From Aromatoleum evansii (GTDB taxonomy: Bacteria > Pseudomonadota > Gammaproteobacteria > Burkholderiales > Rhodocyclaceae), in assembly GCF_012910805.1 (NCBI RefSeq), contig NZ_WTVK01000017.1, forward strand, positions 40,305 to 104,304: a stretch of DNA of 64,000 bases, in the 5' to 3' direction. Under the pieces are notes generated by a model that did not search any database, was not told where the DNA came from, and saw nothing but the letters and a program-made list of their open reading frames with translations. The translations under genes and the position numbers were made by a program. The first letter of the stretch is position 1; each line of letters starts with the position of its first letter. Positions 37,933-46,930 of this stretch are shown here, in pieces.

Positions 37933-39609
37933 GTGCTGAGCACGTACCAGTACCCGAAGTTCGAATACCGGCGCCCGCCGGAGCTCGCCGAGGGGCGTGC
38001 GGCGAGCGAGGGGCGCTACCCGGTCGTGGTCGTCGGCGCCGGCCCGGTCGGCCTCGCGGCGGCGATCGACCTGGCGATCCACGGCGTGCCCGTCGTGCTG
38101 CTCGACAACGACGACACGGTGTCGATCGGTTCGCGCGGCGTGTGCTACGCGAAGCGGGCGCTCGAGATCATGGACCGCCTCGGCTGCGCCGAGGAGATGG
38201 TGAGGAAGGGCGTGTCGTGGAACGTCGGCCGCACCTTCTTCCGCGAGCAGGAGGTGTTCAACTTCAACCTGTGCCCGGAGCCCGACCACCACCGCCCGGG
38301 CATGATCAACCTGCAGCAGTACTACCTCGAGGAATACCTCGTGCGCCGCGCGCAGTCGCTGCCCAACATCGACCTGCGCTGGAAGAACAACGTGATCGCC
38401 GTGACCGACCACGGCGAGTGCGTAGCGCTGCGCGTCGAGACCGCCGACGGCGCGTATTCAATCGACACTGAATGGCTGGTGGTCGCCGACGGCGCGCGCA
38501 GCCCGATCCGCCACATGATGGGGCTGGACATCGAGGGCAAGATCTTCATGGACCGCTTCCTCATCGCCGACGTGGTGATGAAGGCGGACTACCCGACCGA
38601 GCGCTGGTTCTGGTTCGACCCGCCCTTCCACCCCAACCAGTCGGTGCTGCTGCACCGGCAGGCCGACAACGTGTGGCGCATCGACTTCCAGCTCGGCTGG
38701 AACGTCGATCCGGAGGAGGAGAAGAAGCCCGAGAACGTCATTCCGCGCATCAAGGCGATGCTCGGCGACGACAGGGAATTCGAGCTCGAATGGGTCAGCG
38801 TGTATACCTTCCAGTGCCGACGCATGCACGAATTCCGCCACGGCCGGCTGCTATTCACGGGCGACGCCGCGCACCAGGTCTCGCCCTTCGGCGCGCGCGG
38901 CGCGAACTCCGGCATTCAGGACACCGACAACCTGGTGTGGAAGCTCAAGCTGGTGCTCGACGGCAAGGCGCCCGCAGCATTGCTGGATACCTATTCGGAG
39001 GAGCGCGTCGCCGCGGCCGACGAGAACCTCATGAACTCGACGCGCTCGACCGACTTCATCACCCCCAAGAGCGCGACCAGCCGGACCTTCCGCAATGCCG
39101 TACTGGGGCTGGCGAAGGACTATCCCTTCGCGCGCGCACTGGTGAATTCCGGGCGCCTGTCGGTGCCGAGCTTCCTCGTCGAGTCGCGCCTCAACACGCC
39201 CGACAGCGAGGTCTTCGCCGGCCACATGGTGCCCGGTGCGCCGATGGACGACGCCCCGATCGAGAGTGCCGGCGGCGAGCAGTGGCTGCTGCAGGTGGCC
39301 GGCAACCGTTTCCAGCTGCTGTACGGCATGCCCGATGCGGGTGACGTCGATGCCGCCACGGCCACCGCCTGCGCGGAGCTCGCCGCGGGCGCGATCCCGG
39401 TCGAGACCCTGGTTGTCGCCGAGCGTGGCCAGGCCCCCGCGGGCCTGCGGACGCTCGTCGACGTGAAAGGGCGCATCCGCGAACGCTACGACCTCAAGCC
39501 GGGCACGTGCTACCTGATCCGCCCCGACCAGCATGTGGCTGCGCGCTGGCGCAGCTTCGACCTCGCCAAGCTGCGCGCCGCGCTCGCCCGCGCGACCTGC
39601 AACGCCTGA
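37933..39609 (+). CDS. FAD-dependent aromatic hydroxylase (class A flavin monooxygenase)
   Basis: This 558-residue protein shows the three motifs of the p-hydroxybenzoate hydroxylase group: GxGxxG in VVVVGAGPVGLAAAIDLA (35-40), DG in VVADGARSPIRHMMG, and GD in LLFTGDAAHQVSPFGARG. The C-terminal region (from about 400) is a thioredoxin-like dimerisation domain, as in phenol and 3-hydroxybenzoate hydroxylases. GTG 37933 with a strong AGGAGGA is preferred over the longer frame. It likely hydroxylates a phenolic acid with NAD(P)H and oxygen. It is the first gene of a cluster with DUF2783 and a maleylacetoacetate/maleylpyruvate isomerase, so the product may feed gentisate or homogentisate cleavage. 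The exact substrate is unknown. Confidence 0.85.
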   Translation: MLSTYQYPKFEYRRPPELAEGRAASEGRYPVVVVGAGPVGLAAAIDLAIHGVPVVLLDNDDTVSIGSRGVCYAKRALEIMDRLGCAEEMVRKGVSWNVGRTFFREQEVFNFNLCPEPDHHRPGMINLQQYYLEEYLVRRAQSLPNIDLRWKNNVIAVTDHGECVALRVETADGAYSIDTEWLVVADGARSPIRHMMGLDIEGKIFMDRFLIADVVMKADYPTERWFWFDPPFHPNQSVLLHRQADNVWRIDFQLGWNVDPEEEKKPENVIPRIKAMLGDDREFELEWVSVYTFQCRRMHEFRHGRLLFTGDAAHQVSPFGARGANSGIQDTDNLVWKLKLVLDGKAPAALLDTYSEERVAAADENLMNSTRSTDFITPKSATSRTFRNAVLGLAKDYPFARALVNSGRLSVPSFLVESRLNTPDSEVFAGHMVPGAPMDDAPIESAGGEQWLLQVAGNRFQLLYGMPDAGDVDAATATACAELAAGAIPVETLVVAERGQAPAGLRTLVDVKGRIRERYDLKPGTCYLIRPDQHVAARWRSFDLAKLRAALARATCNA

Positions 39610-39620
39610 AGGAATGCCCC

Positions 39621-39845
39621 ATGAGCCTCAACACCGATCCGAACTTCTTCACCCCCGGCAAGCGCTACTTCCGCGCCTTCTCGCCCGGCGACGATTTCTA
39701 CGAGGCGCTGATCGACATGCACCGCGAGCTCACCGACGAGCAGAGCGCGATGGTCAATGCGCGCCTGATCCTGCTGCTCGCCAACCACATCGGCGATATC
39801 GCGGTGCTGCGCGAGGCGATGAAGATCGCGCGCGAAGGCGCGTGA
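39621..39845 (+). CDS. DUF2783 small protein
   Basis: This 74-residue protein matches DUF2783: TDPNFFTPGKRYFRAFSPGDDFYEAL and LTDEQSAMVNARLILLLANHIGD. It starts 11 bases after the monooxygenase stop, with AAGGAA upstream. DUF2783 genes are habitually next to this kind of flavin oxidoreductase. A role as small partner or stabiliser of the hydroxylase is an inference from linkage. Confidence 0.82.
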   Translation: MSLNTDPNFFTPGKRYFRAFSPGDDFYEALIDMHRELTDEQSAMVNARLILLLANHIGDIAVLREAMKIAREGA

Positions 39846-39974
39846 GCGACGCGGCGAACCGCCCACACCGATCGGCATGATCCGGCACTGCGCCCGGATG
39901 CATGCGAATTGACGGACGGTCGCGCAGCAGCACGTGCCGCCCGCGTGCCTGACACCTCTTGCCCCGGAAACCGC

Positions 39975-40619
39975 ATGAAGCTCTACACCTACTTCCGCAG
40001 CTCCGCCGCCTATCGCGTGCGCATCGCACTGAACCTCAAGGGCCTCGCCTGGGAGGCGGTGCCGGTGCATCTCGTGAAGGACGGCGGCCAGCACCGCAAG
40101 CCCGACTACCTCGCGCTGAACCCGGCCGGCCTCGTGCCCGCGCTCGAGGACGACGGCAACGTGCTCACGCAGTCGCTCGCGATCATCGAGTACCTCGACG
40201 AGACGCACCGCGAACCGCCGCTGCTGCCCGCCGACGCGGCCGGGCGGGCGCGGGTGCGGGCGCTCGCGCAGGCGATCGCCTGCGACATCCACCCCATCAA
40301 CAACCTGCGCGTGCTGCAGTACCTCAAGCGCGAACTGGGCGTGAGCGACGAGCAGAAGGATGCCTGGTACCGCCACTGGTGCGAGCTCGGCCTCGCGGCG
40401 GTGGAGGCGATGCTTGCGGGCGATGCGCGCACCGGGCGCTTCTGCCACGGCAACGCGCCGGGGCTCGCGGACTGCTGCCTCGTGCCGCAGGTGTTCAACG
40501 CGCGGCGCTTCGGTGCGAAGCTCGACGCGATGCCGACCGTGCTGCGCATTGTGGACGCCTGCGAGATGCTCGACGCCTTCCGGCTCGCCGCGCCGGGCGT
40601 ACAGCCGGATGCGGAGTAG
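39975..40619 (+). CDS. maiA: Maleylacetoacetate / maleylpyruvate isomerase (zeta-class GST)
   Basis: This 214-residue zeta-class glutathione transferase has the signature FRSSAAYRVRIALNLKG with SSAAYR, the active-site Ser pair and Arg. The GSH-binding block NPAGLVPALED is followed by QSLAIIEYLDE. It isomerises maleylacetoacetate or maleylpyruvate to the fumaryl form with glutathione in tyrosine, gentisate or 3-hydroxybenzoate breakdown. Its usual partners (ring-cleaving dioxygenase, fumarylacetoacetase) are not in the window. It is cotranscribed with the hydroxylase cluster if no terminator lies in the 129-base gap. Confidence 0.9.
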   Translation: MKLYTYFRSSAAYRVRIALNLKGLAWEAVPVHLVKDGGQHRKPDYLALNPAGLVPALEDDGNVLTQSLAIIEYLDETHREPPLLPADAAGRARVRALAQAIACDIHPINNLRVLQYLKRELGVSDEQKDAWYRHWCELGLAAVEAMLAGDARTGRFCHGNAPGLADCCLVPQVFNARRFGAKLDAMPTVLRIVDACEMLDAFRLAAPGVQPDAE

Positions 40620-40655
40620 AAAGCATCGGTTATTGGTTGATAGCTAACAAATGCG

Positions 40656-40683
40656 GCTCTAAGATCGGGCCTCTTTTTTTTTT
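40656..40683 (+). terminator. Weak intrinsic terminator after maiA
   Basis: A short stem GGCTC (40656-40660) with GGGCC (40668-40672, one T-G pair) is followed by TC and a run of nine T ending at 40683. It lies 12 bases before the next start codon, so it may reduce read-through into the efflux gene. Confidence 0.5.
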
Positions 40684-40695
40684 GCCCACGCTTCG

Positions 40696-41883
40696 ATGAC
40701 CGCCGCGCCCACGCTCACGCTTGCCGTCCTGATCACCGCGCTCGTCGCGCTCGGGCCGCTGTCGACCGACTTCTACCTGCCCGCGCTGCCGGCGATTACC
40801 GCGTCGCTCGCCACCGACGTCGCGCACACCCAGCTCACCTTGTCGGTCTATCTGTTCGGCTTCGCCGTCGGCCAGCTCGCCTGCGGGCCGCTGTCCGACC
40901 GCTACGGGCGCCGGCCCGTGCTGCTATTCGGAGTCGCGGTGTATGTCCTCGCGTCGCTCGCGTGCGTGTTCGCGGTGTCGATCGACGCGCTCATCGCCGC
41001 GCGCTTCCTGCAGGCGCTGGGGGCCTGCGCCGGGCCGGTGCTCGGCCGTGCGGTCGTGCGCGACGTGTACGGGCCGCAGGACTCGGCGCGCATGCTCTCC
41101 TACGTCGGCACCGCGATGGCGATCGCGCCCCTGGTCGGCCCGCTCGTCGGCGGCTGGCTCACCGAGTGGTGGGGCTGGCGCGCGACCTTCGTGTTCCTGG
41201 CCGCGTATTCCGTGCTGCTCGTGCTCGCCATCATGTTCCTGCTGCGCGAGACCAATCCCCACCTCAACCCCGCGGCTGGCCGCCCGGCGGAGATCTGGGC
41301 GAATTTCGCGACGCTGCTGCGCGACCGCCGCTACCGCGGGGTGCTGCTCTGCAATGCGCTCGCCTACGCGGGCCTGTTCGCCTTCATCTCCGGCTCGTCC
41401 TTCGTCTTCATCGGCATGTTCGGCTTCACGCCGCAGCAGATGGGCCTGGCCTTCGGCGTGATGGTGTCGGGCTACATGGCGGGCACGACGGCTTCGGGCC
41501 GCCTGTCGCGCCGCGTCGGCCCGGAGCGGCTGATGCGCAACGGCGCGCTGCTGGGCGTCCTCGCCGGCGGCGCGATGCTGGGCCTCGCGCTCGCCGGCGT
41601 GCACCACCCGCTCGCGGTCATGCTGCCGATGTGGTTCTCCGCCTGCTCGATCGGCCTCGTGATGCCCAACGCGGCCGCGATCGGCATGGCGCCCTATCCG
41701 CACATGGCCGGTTCCGCGGCCTCGCTGATGGGTTTCTCGCAGATGGGCCTCGCGGCGCTGGCCGGCGTGATTGTCGGCCACAGCCTTGCGCAGTCCGTCG
41801 TGCCGATGGCGCTGGTGATCGCCGTCGGTGCGAGCGCCAGCCTGGGCAGCTATTTCGCGTGGGTGCGGCAGCCGGCAGGGTGA
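40696..41883 (+). CDS. Bcr/CflA-family MFS drug efflux transporter
   Basis: This 395-residue inner-membrane transporter has 12 predicted helices. The Bcr/CflA signature is present: TDFYLPALPAI in helix 1 and the motif-A loop GPLSDRYGRRPVL, plus ALGACAGPVLGRAVVRDV and the motif-C block PLVGPLVGGWLTEWWGWR. Members export bicyclomycin, chloramphenicol, sulfonamides or amino-acid derivatives by proton antiport. It follows maiA after a T-tract and may be independent. It ends convergently, 17 bases from a DUF4166 gene. Confidence 0.9.
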   Translation: MTAAPTLTLAVLITALVALGPLSTDFYLPALPAITASLATDVAHTQLTLSVYLFGFAVGQLACGPLSDRYGRRPVLLFGVAVYVLASLACVFAVSIDALIAARFLQALGACAGPVLGRAVVRDVYGPQDSARMLSYVGTAMAIAPLVGPLVGGWLTEWWGWRATFVFLAAYSVLLVLAIMFLLRETNPHLNPAAGRPAEIWANFATLLRDRRYRGVLLCNALAYAGLFAFISGSSFVFIGMFGFTPQQMGLAFGVMVSGYMAGTTASGRLSRRVGPERLMRNGALLGVLAGGAMLGLALAGVHHPLAVMLPMWFSACSIGLVMPNAAAIGMAPYPHMAGSAASLMGFSQMGLAALAGVIVGHSLAQSVVPMALVIAVGASASLGSYFAWVRQPAG

Positions 41884-41900
41884 ATGCGCGGGGCGACCGG

Positions 41901-42482
41901 TCAGGATCCGCGCGAGGCGGTCTCGAACTCCCCCGCGTAGCGGAAGACCTCGCCCAGCAGCGGATGCGTGAGGCGAAAGTCCATGGCGAAGCGGGTGTCA
42001 TCGACCGCCTCCTCCACGATGGTGGCGTGCCCCAGCATCAGCCATTCCGGGATCGGCAGCAGCAGCGGCCCGATCCTGGCAACGTAGCGCACGCCACGGT
42101 AATGCAGCCGCTCCCCGCGGACGTACGGCGCCATCTGCAGCCCGAGCACGGGATTGACGAACTCGATGACCTCTCCCGCGCCCGCAGCGACCCAGAAGCT
42201 GTCGAAGCGGATCACCCTGCCGTCCGGGTAGGTCACGGTCCTGCGCCAGTACTGCCGCTCGCCGACCACCTCCTTTTCGACCACGGTATCGACCCGGCTG
42301 CCGCGGCGATTGACCAGGGCCCCCAGGAGCCGCAGGGCGCTCAGCAGGGGCTGGAGGTAGCCGGGGTAGTGGATATCCATGTGCCCGCTGTCGGTGTTCG
42401 TGCCGAAGCGGTAATGGGCCTGCAATGCCGGAGGCAGCTTTTCCCAGTCGGCGCCCAGCGCCTGTTGCATGAGACTCTTCAT
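41901..42482 (-). CDS. DUF4166 domain protein
   Basis: This 193-residue protein begins with ADWEKLPPALQAHYRFG and continues with RRTVTYPDGRVIRFDSFWV and a predicted beta-barrel lipocalin-like core, matching DUF4166. It is the last of four genes linked by ATGA overlaps; its ATG shares bases with the stop of the DUF2269 gene. DUF4166 domains are often found with, or fused to, SDR proteins. A lipid- or hydrophobic-ligand role is possible but unproven. Confidence 0.78.
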   Translation of the reverse strand: MKSLMQQALGADWEKLPPALQAHYRFGTNTDSGHMDIHYPGYLQPLLSALRLLGALVNRRGSRVDTVVEKEVVGERQYWRRTVTYPDGRVIRFDSFWVAAGAGEVIEFVNPVLGLQMAPYVRGERLHYRGVRYVARIGPLLLPIPEWLMLGHATIVEEAVDDTRFAMDFRLTHPLLGEVFRYAGEFETASRGS

Positions 42483-42958
42483 GATCCGACTCCCGGAACG
42501 TGTTTGAACACCATCAGGGCCACCACCAGCACCATCGCGGTGAAGGCGGGAACCCCCAGCCAGAACCACCAGCGCGTCATGCGCCAGTACAGCGCGGGCA
42601 GGGGCGTCCCGCGGGCGACGGCGTCCTCGGCGATCTTCTGCATGCGGATCTGCAGCCACACCACGGGCAGCCAGCAGGCGCCCGCGAGCAGGAACAGGGT
42701 CAGGCTGGCGACCACCCAGGGCGTCATGAGCGGTACGCCGAGCAGGAATACCATCCACAAGCCGCTGACGGGCTGGAGGATCACCGTCGGGGTCGTGAAG
42801 ATCCAGTCGGCCAGCACCACGTGCCGGTTGGTGACCGCGATGTGGGCCAGATTCCCGCTGCGGTCGGCCATCCACTTGTAGAACGCGCTGCCGAGGCCGG
42901 TGCCGAACAGCAACACCATGCTGAGGACATGGAAGGTCTTGAGCAGGGTGTAGGTCAT
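42479..42958 (-). CDS. DUF2269 integral membrane protein
   Basis: This 159-residue protein has four predicted helices and the DUF2269 pattern: TLLKTFHVLSMVLLFGTGLGSAFYKW, RHVVLADWIFTTPTVILQPVSG and WFWLGVPAFTAMVLVVALMVFK. Conserved His residues (His10, His46) recall heme- or quinone-related membrane proteins. It is third in the ATGA-linked operon, overlapping genes on both sides. Function unknown. Confidence 0.8.
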   Translation of the reverse strand: MTYTLLKTFHVLSMVLLFGTGLGSAFYKWMADRSGNLAHIAVTNRHVVLADWIFTTPTVILQPVSGLWMVFLLGVPLMTPWVVASLTLFLLAGACWLPVVWLQIRMQKIAEDAVARGTPLPALYWRMTRWWFWLGVPAFTAMVLVVALMVFKHVPGVGS

Positions 42959-43821
42959 GATGCGCTCCCTGCATCGATGCCATCCGAGAAGAACAGGCGG
43001 TGCTCGGCGCTGCGCGGCAGGTGCCCCAGGAACCGCGCCAGTGGGCGGAAGTCGGCCTTGTAGCCGATCTCCAGCATGCGCAGGTTCTCCGGTTGCAGGA
43101 TCGGGTCGATGTACCGTCCCACGCGAGCCAGGGCCATCGCCAGGGAAACGGGGATGCGCACGAGGCGTGCGCGGGGCAGGCCCTGGGCTTCGCGCATGCG
43201 CTGCAGCCAATCGGCGAACGTGACGGTCTCGGGGCCGACGATATCGAGCGTCTGCCGGACCTGGGGCGACTCGAGACAGCGCATGACGGTCGCCACCACG
43301 TCGCCGATATGCACCGGCTGTATCGCCTGCTGCCCGTCTCCGATGACGGGAATGCGGGGCAGCGCGGCCAGGCCCATGAACAGGCGGGCGCTCTTGCCGC
43401 CGCGGCCATAGATCAGGGAAGGGCGCAGCACGAACCAGTCGAGGTCGAGGCTGCGCAGGCAGTCGTCGGCCGCGCGCTTGCTCAGGTGGTAGGCGGAAAA
43501 CGCCGTCTCGTCGGCACCCAGCGCCGAGATCTGCAGCACCCGGCGAATCCCGGCCTGGGCGCAGGCCCGGAACAGGGCCGAGGGTGCCTGGGTGTGCAGC
43601 GGCGCAAACTGTTGGCGGCCGTTCTCCCCGATGATGCCGACGCAGTTGATGACCGCGTCGATCCCCGCAAGATGCGCTTGCCAGTCCGAGGCGGAGTGCA
43701 TGCGGCGGAAATCGATGCCGTTCGCGCGTGCCGCGGGAGTGACGCGATGGCCGGCCGCAGTGAGCGCCGTCGCGATGTTGCGCCCGATGAAGCCGCTGGC
43801 GCCGGTGAGCAGGATGTTCAT
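42955..43821 (-). CDS. SDR/NAD(P)-binding epimerase-like protein
   Basis: This 288-residue atypical short-chain dehydrogenase has the N-terminal nucleotide loop TGASGFIGRNI and the block NCVGIIGENG, then YHLSKRAADDCLRS with the Tyr-x-x-x-Lys pair. The LRPSLIYGRGG and PVHIGDVV strings match complex I NDUFA9-like and NmrA-like quinone-related SDRs. It is second in the operon and overlaps both neighbours by four bases. It is probably a reductase or binding protein for a lipid-like substrate. The substrate is unknown. Confidence 0.85.
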   Translation of the reverse strand: MNILLTGASGFIGRNIATALTAAGHRVTPAARANGIDFRRMHSASDWQAHLAGIDAVINCVGIIGENGRQQFAPLHTQAPSALFRACAQAGIRRVLQISALGADETAFSAYHLSKRAADDCLRSLDLDWFVLRPSLIYGRGGKSARLFMGLAALPRIPVIGDGQQAIQPVHIGDVVATVMRCLESPQVRQTLDIVGPETVTFADWLQRMREAQGLPRARLVRIPVSLAMALARVGRYIDPILQPENLRMLEIGYKADFRPLARFLGHLPRSAEHRLFFSDGIDAGSAS

Positions 43822-44159
43822 GATGCATCGCCTCCGCGCGCCGATTCGACGAAGCGGCCGAGATGCCGGCCGACCGAAAAGAGCCCGAGCAGCAGCCCTC
43901 CCAGCGCCGCCATCAGGGTCAGGCGCAGGCTGTCGAGCGGATTGCCGACACGCGCGAACATATCCACCAGGAGGACGAGCAGCAGCGGTGCGATGACCAG
44001 CATGAGCTTCGTGTAGCTCGTCCAGAAGGCGGCGGCCTGTTCGTCCGGGCAGATCCGGTCGAGGATGTTCGCCAGCGGTCCGGACAGCACATGCAGGACG
44101 ACAAGGCTGGCGGCGATGCTGATGAGCGATGCCGCGAGCAACTGGAGATAGGCGTTCAT
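43818..44159 (-). CDS. Small integral membrane protein, first gene of the ATGA-linked operon
   Basis: This 113-residue protein has three predicted helices (LLAASLISIAASLVVLHVL, LMLVIAPLLLVLLVDMF, LTLMAALGGLLLGLFSVG). No family is recognised. Its stop overlaps the SDR start (ATGA). Upstream, 132 bases separate it from the AraC-type regulator on the same strand, leaving room for a promoter that the regulator could control. Confidence 0.72.
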   Translation of the reverse strand: MNAYLQLLAASLISIAASLVVLHVLSGPLANILDRICPDEQAAAFWTSYTKLMLVIAPLLLVLLVDMFARVGNPLDSLRLTLMAALGGLLLGLFSVGRHLGRFVESARGGDAS

Positions 44160-44291
44160 GAGTGGCTCCTTGCGTATGACAGGAGCCCTCACTCTGCGGA
44201 ACGGTGCCCGGCGGGGCTTCCGTTCTTATCGAAAAGGAACGGTTTTCGGCTCCGGAAAGATCATTCCGGAGCGTTGTGTCGGCGCTGACCG

Positions 44292-45317
44292 CTATCGCGC
44301 CGCCCCGCGCCGGGCGTTGAGCTTGCGGAACTGGCCGGGCGTCGTCCCCTCGATTTCGCGAAACGCGTCGTAGAAATTCGACTGCGAGGTGAAGCCGACG
44401 CTGAGCCCCACCGACAGCACCGAAGCCGAGGGCTCGTCGCACAGCATGGCCTTGGCGGCGGTCAGGCGCCGCTCGCGCAGGTAGCGCGCGAAGCTTTTCC
44501 CCAGCCGGGCATTGAGCAGTTCCGACAGCTGATGGGGGCGCAGCCCGACCCGTCCGGCCAGGCCCGGCAGGCTCAGCTCCGGATCGGCGTAGATCCGCTC
44601 GCTTGTCATGAGTGCCTCGAGCCTGGCGAGCATCGCATCGCAGTCCACGTTGTTCAGCGTCGACGTCGCGTACGCGGCCTGCACCGTTTCCCGCACCTCG
44701 GTCGACAACTGCGGCCGAAGGACGAGCGTCGTCTGCACCAGCAGGAAGGCCAGCCCGATGGCAACCGCGTACAGGCTGAAGAACAGCCTGTCGGGCAGCG
44801 ATGCCTGCACGAGCCCGAGCCCCGAGACGCCGATCGCGATCGTGAAGACGCCCCCGAGCAGAAGCAGTTCGAGATGGAAATGGGCGCGCTCGTGGCGAAG
44901 CCGGAACAGGCTGCGCGCGAGCCACAGCATGTAGCCGGCGCCGACGAGGAAGGCCAGCGGCAAGGCCGACGTTTCCGGCAGGAAGGGGCAGATCAGGAGC
45001 GGGAGGGCGTGAACGAGCAGGGCGGGGCGGGTCGCGGAAGCGGCCTGCGGGCGCAGCAAGGGGCGGCTGAACATGTAGAAAGCCGGCGCCACGGCGAACA
45101 GGATCATGCGGTAGGGAAGGGCGGCCACCCATTCGCGATCGAGGTACAGCCAGGCAAAGTGCGCGGCCTGCAGGGCGCTCAGCGCCAGCAGGAGGAGCAG
45201 GCCCATGGCCCGTGACACGGGCTGGTCGCGGTAATGCTCGCTGCGGAAATGCGTCAGCGCGATGATCAGGGCGCTGAACAGCGAATAGCCGACGAGGAGA
45301 ATGGCAAGACCGGTCAC
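44292..45317 (-). CDS. Membrane-anchored AraC-family transcription regulator
   Basis: This protein of about 341 residues has seven predicted membrane helices in the N-terminal 210 residues (TGLAILLVGYSLFSALIIAL onward). A C-terminal AraC DNA-binding domain follows (about 240-341: LSLPGLAGRVGLRPHQLSELLN, SVGLSVGFTSQSNFYDAFRE, TTPGQFRKL). The architecture is a membrane sensor joined directly to a DNA-binding domain. GTG 45317 precedes the first helix; a GTG at 45383 would add a basic leader. Neither has a good SD. It lies just upstream of the four-gene operon and probably controls it (inference). Confidence 0.82.
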   Translation of the reverse strand: MTGLAILLVGYSLFSALIIALTHFRSEHYRDQPVSRAMGLLLLLALSALQAAHFAWLYLDREWVAALPYRMILFAVAPAFYMFSRPLLRPQAASATRPALLVHALPLLICPFLPETSALPLAFLVGAGYMLWLARSLFRLRHERAHFHLELLLLGGVFTIAIGVSGLGLVQASLPDRLFFSLYAVAIGLAFLLVQTTLVLRPQLSTEVRETVQAAYATSTLNNVDCDAMLARLEALMTSERIYADPELSLPGLAGRVGLRPHQLSELLNARLGKSFARYLRERRLTAAKAMLCDEPSASVLSVGLSVGFTSQSNFYDAFREIEGTTPGQFRKLNARRGAAR

Positions 45318-45501
45318 GGCGGGGTCGCGGCAGGGAAGGATGGGTTTTCGGCGGGGATGGAGTGCGACGCGGGCCGCACACACCGCGAAGGGTGCGCGAT
45401 CATGTCTGTGTAATATTCTACCATCCGGACTGCGGCCCGCAGGCGCGCCTCATGGAGCGACTCTCGTCGTTCCCGCGGCGAACGCCCGCGCGCGAGTCGC
45501 C

Positions 45502-46902
45502 TCAGCCGCCGCGCAGGATGTCCATGTCGGCGCGGTTGCGCTCGTCGGTATAGGGCTCGGCCGGCGCCGCTTCGCCGTCGCCGGCGAAGCACTGCACCAG
45601 CACGTTGCTCTGCGGCCGGTCGCGGAACAGCACCTCGACCGCGCACTGGCCATACACCGATTGGATCGTCGCGAGCAGGTTGCGCGCGTAGGGCGATGCG
45701 AGGCGCGGGTCGAGGATCAGATTGGCGAGCATCACCCCGTCCGGCGCGAGCGCGCGGCGCGTGCCCGCCCAGAACTCCTGCGTCACCAGGTGCGCCGGGA
45801 TGCTCGTGAGCGCGCTGTACACATCGACGACCACCGCGTCGAAGCGCTCGGTGGTATCGGCCACGAAGCGGCGCGCGTCAGCGGCGACGAAGCGGCCGCG
45901 GATCGGCTCGCGCAGGAATTCCCGTTCGGCGATGTCGCGGATCGCCGGGTCGATGTCGACGTAGAGGTAGTCGTTGAGCGGCTCGCGGTGCGACAGCGTG
46001 AAACCGCCGCCGCCCAGCACCAGCACGCGCCGCTCGCGGAAATGCAGTTCGTCGAGCAGGATCGCGCGCAGACGCTCGATGTAGCGCGTGTAGCGCGGCG
46101 GCTCGCTGGCGTCGATCATCGAGGCGGCCGAGTTGTTGTTGCGGAACACGCGCGCATCGCTGCGACCAGGCACCGATGCGGCATCGACGCGATAGGTCGC
46201 GTAGGCCGTCTCGATCTGCTGCGGCAGCAGCACGTTGCAGGCGAGGGCGGCCGCGGCGACCAGCGCGGGCAGCGGTAGCGCGCGCAGCGAGGGCCGTGCC
46301 GCGGGCGCATCGAGCAAGGGCACGATCGCGAGCAGCAGCGCCGTGCACACCAGCACCGCCGCCGACACGCCCAGCCACTGCATCACGAGGAGCGACAGCG
46401 ACAGCGAGCCGAGGAAGGAGCCCAGCGTCGACCAGTACAGCGCCGCGCCGCTGCGCGCGCCGGCGCGCTCGTGGCGCAGCAGGTTGGTCAGCACCGGCAC
46501 GGTCTGGCCGAGGAGCCAGGCAATCGGGCCGAGCACGCCGGCGATGAAGACGAGGTAGGCGACGAGAGGCGGGCGCACGTGCGCGAACAGCGCGTCGACG
46601 ACCGGGCCGGCCAGCCCGACGCCGGTCAGCGTCGCCGCGATGACGAAGTTGAGCCGCACGCGTGCGAGGAAATCGCGTTCGACGCGCCCGCCAGCCTGGT
46701 AGCCGAGCGCGAGCGCGAGCAGGAAGAAGCCTATCGTCGGCGCCGTGATCGTGATCGCGCTGCCCAGGTGCGGCACCAAGCGCCGCAGCGCGATGACTTC
46801 CGCGCCGAGCGACGCGAAGCCCTCGACGAACACCATGCCGAACAGCACTGCGCCGGTGAGGGGCGGCACGGAAGCACCGGGCGCTTCGGCCTGCGGCGTC
46901 AT
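45502..46902 (-). CDS. Membrane-fused spermidine-synthase-like protein
   Basis: This 466-residue protein joins seven or so N-terminal helices (about 15-235: EVIALRRLVPHLGSAI, YWSTLGSFLGSLSLSLLV) to a C-terminal Rossmann aminopropyltransferase/methyltransferase domain. The latter has VLVLGGGGFTLSH (293-305), YVDIDPAI and DAVVVDVYSALTSIPAHLVT. A substrate-site Asp is present in VVDVYS. Such fused proteins are annotated as spermidine synthases, but polyamine activity has rarely been shown. It has no clear operon partner. Confidence 0.82.
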   Translation of the reverse strand: MTPQAEAPGASVPPLTGAVLFGMVFVEGFASLGAEVIALRRLVPHLGSAITITAPTIGFFLLALALGYQAGGRVERDFLARVRLNFVIAATLTGVGLAGPVVDALFAHVRPPLVAYLVFIAGVLGPIAWLLGQTVPVLTNLLRHERAGARSGAALYWSTLGSFLGSLSLSLLVMQWLGVSAAVLVCTALLLAIVPLLDAPAARPSLRALPLPALVAAAALACNVLLPQQIETAYATYRVDAASVPGRSDARVFRNNNSAASMIDASEPPRYTRYIERLRAILLDELHFRERRVLVLGGGGFTLSHREPLNDYLYVDIDPAIRDIAEREFLREPIRGRFVAADARRFVADTTERFDAVVVDVYSALTSIPAHLVTQEFWAGTRRALAPDGVMLANLILDPRLASPYARNLLATIQSVYGQCAVEVLFRDRPQSNVLVQCFAGDGEAAPAEPYTDERNRADMDILRGG

Positions 46903-46930
46903 CGCGGCAATCGCACGCCGCCCAAGGCGC

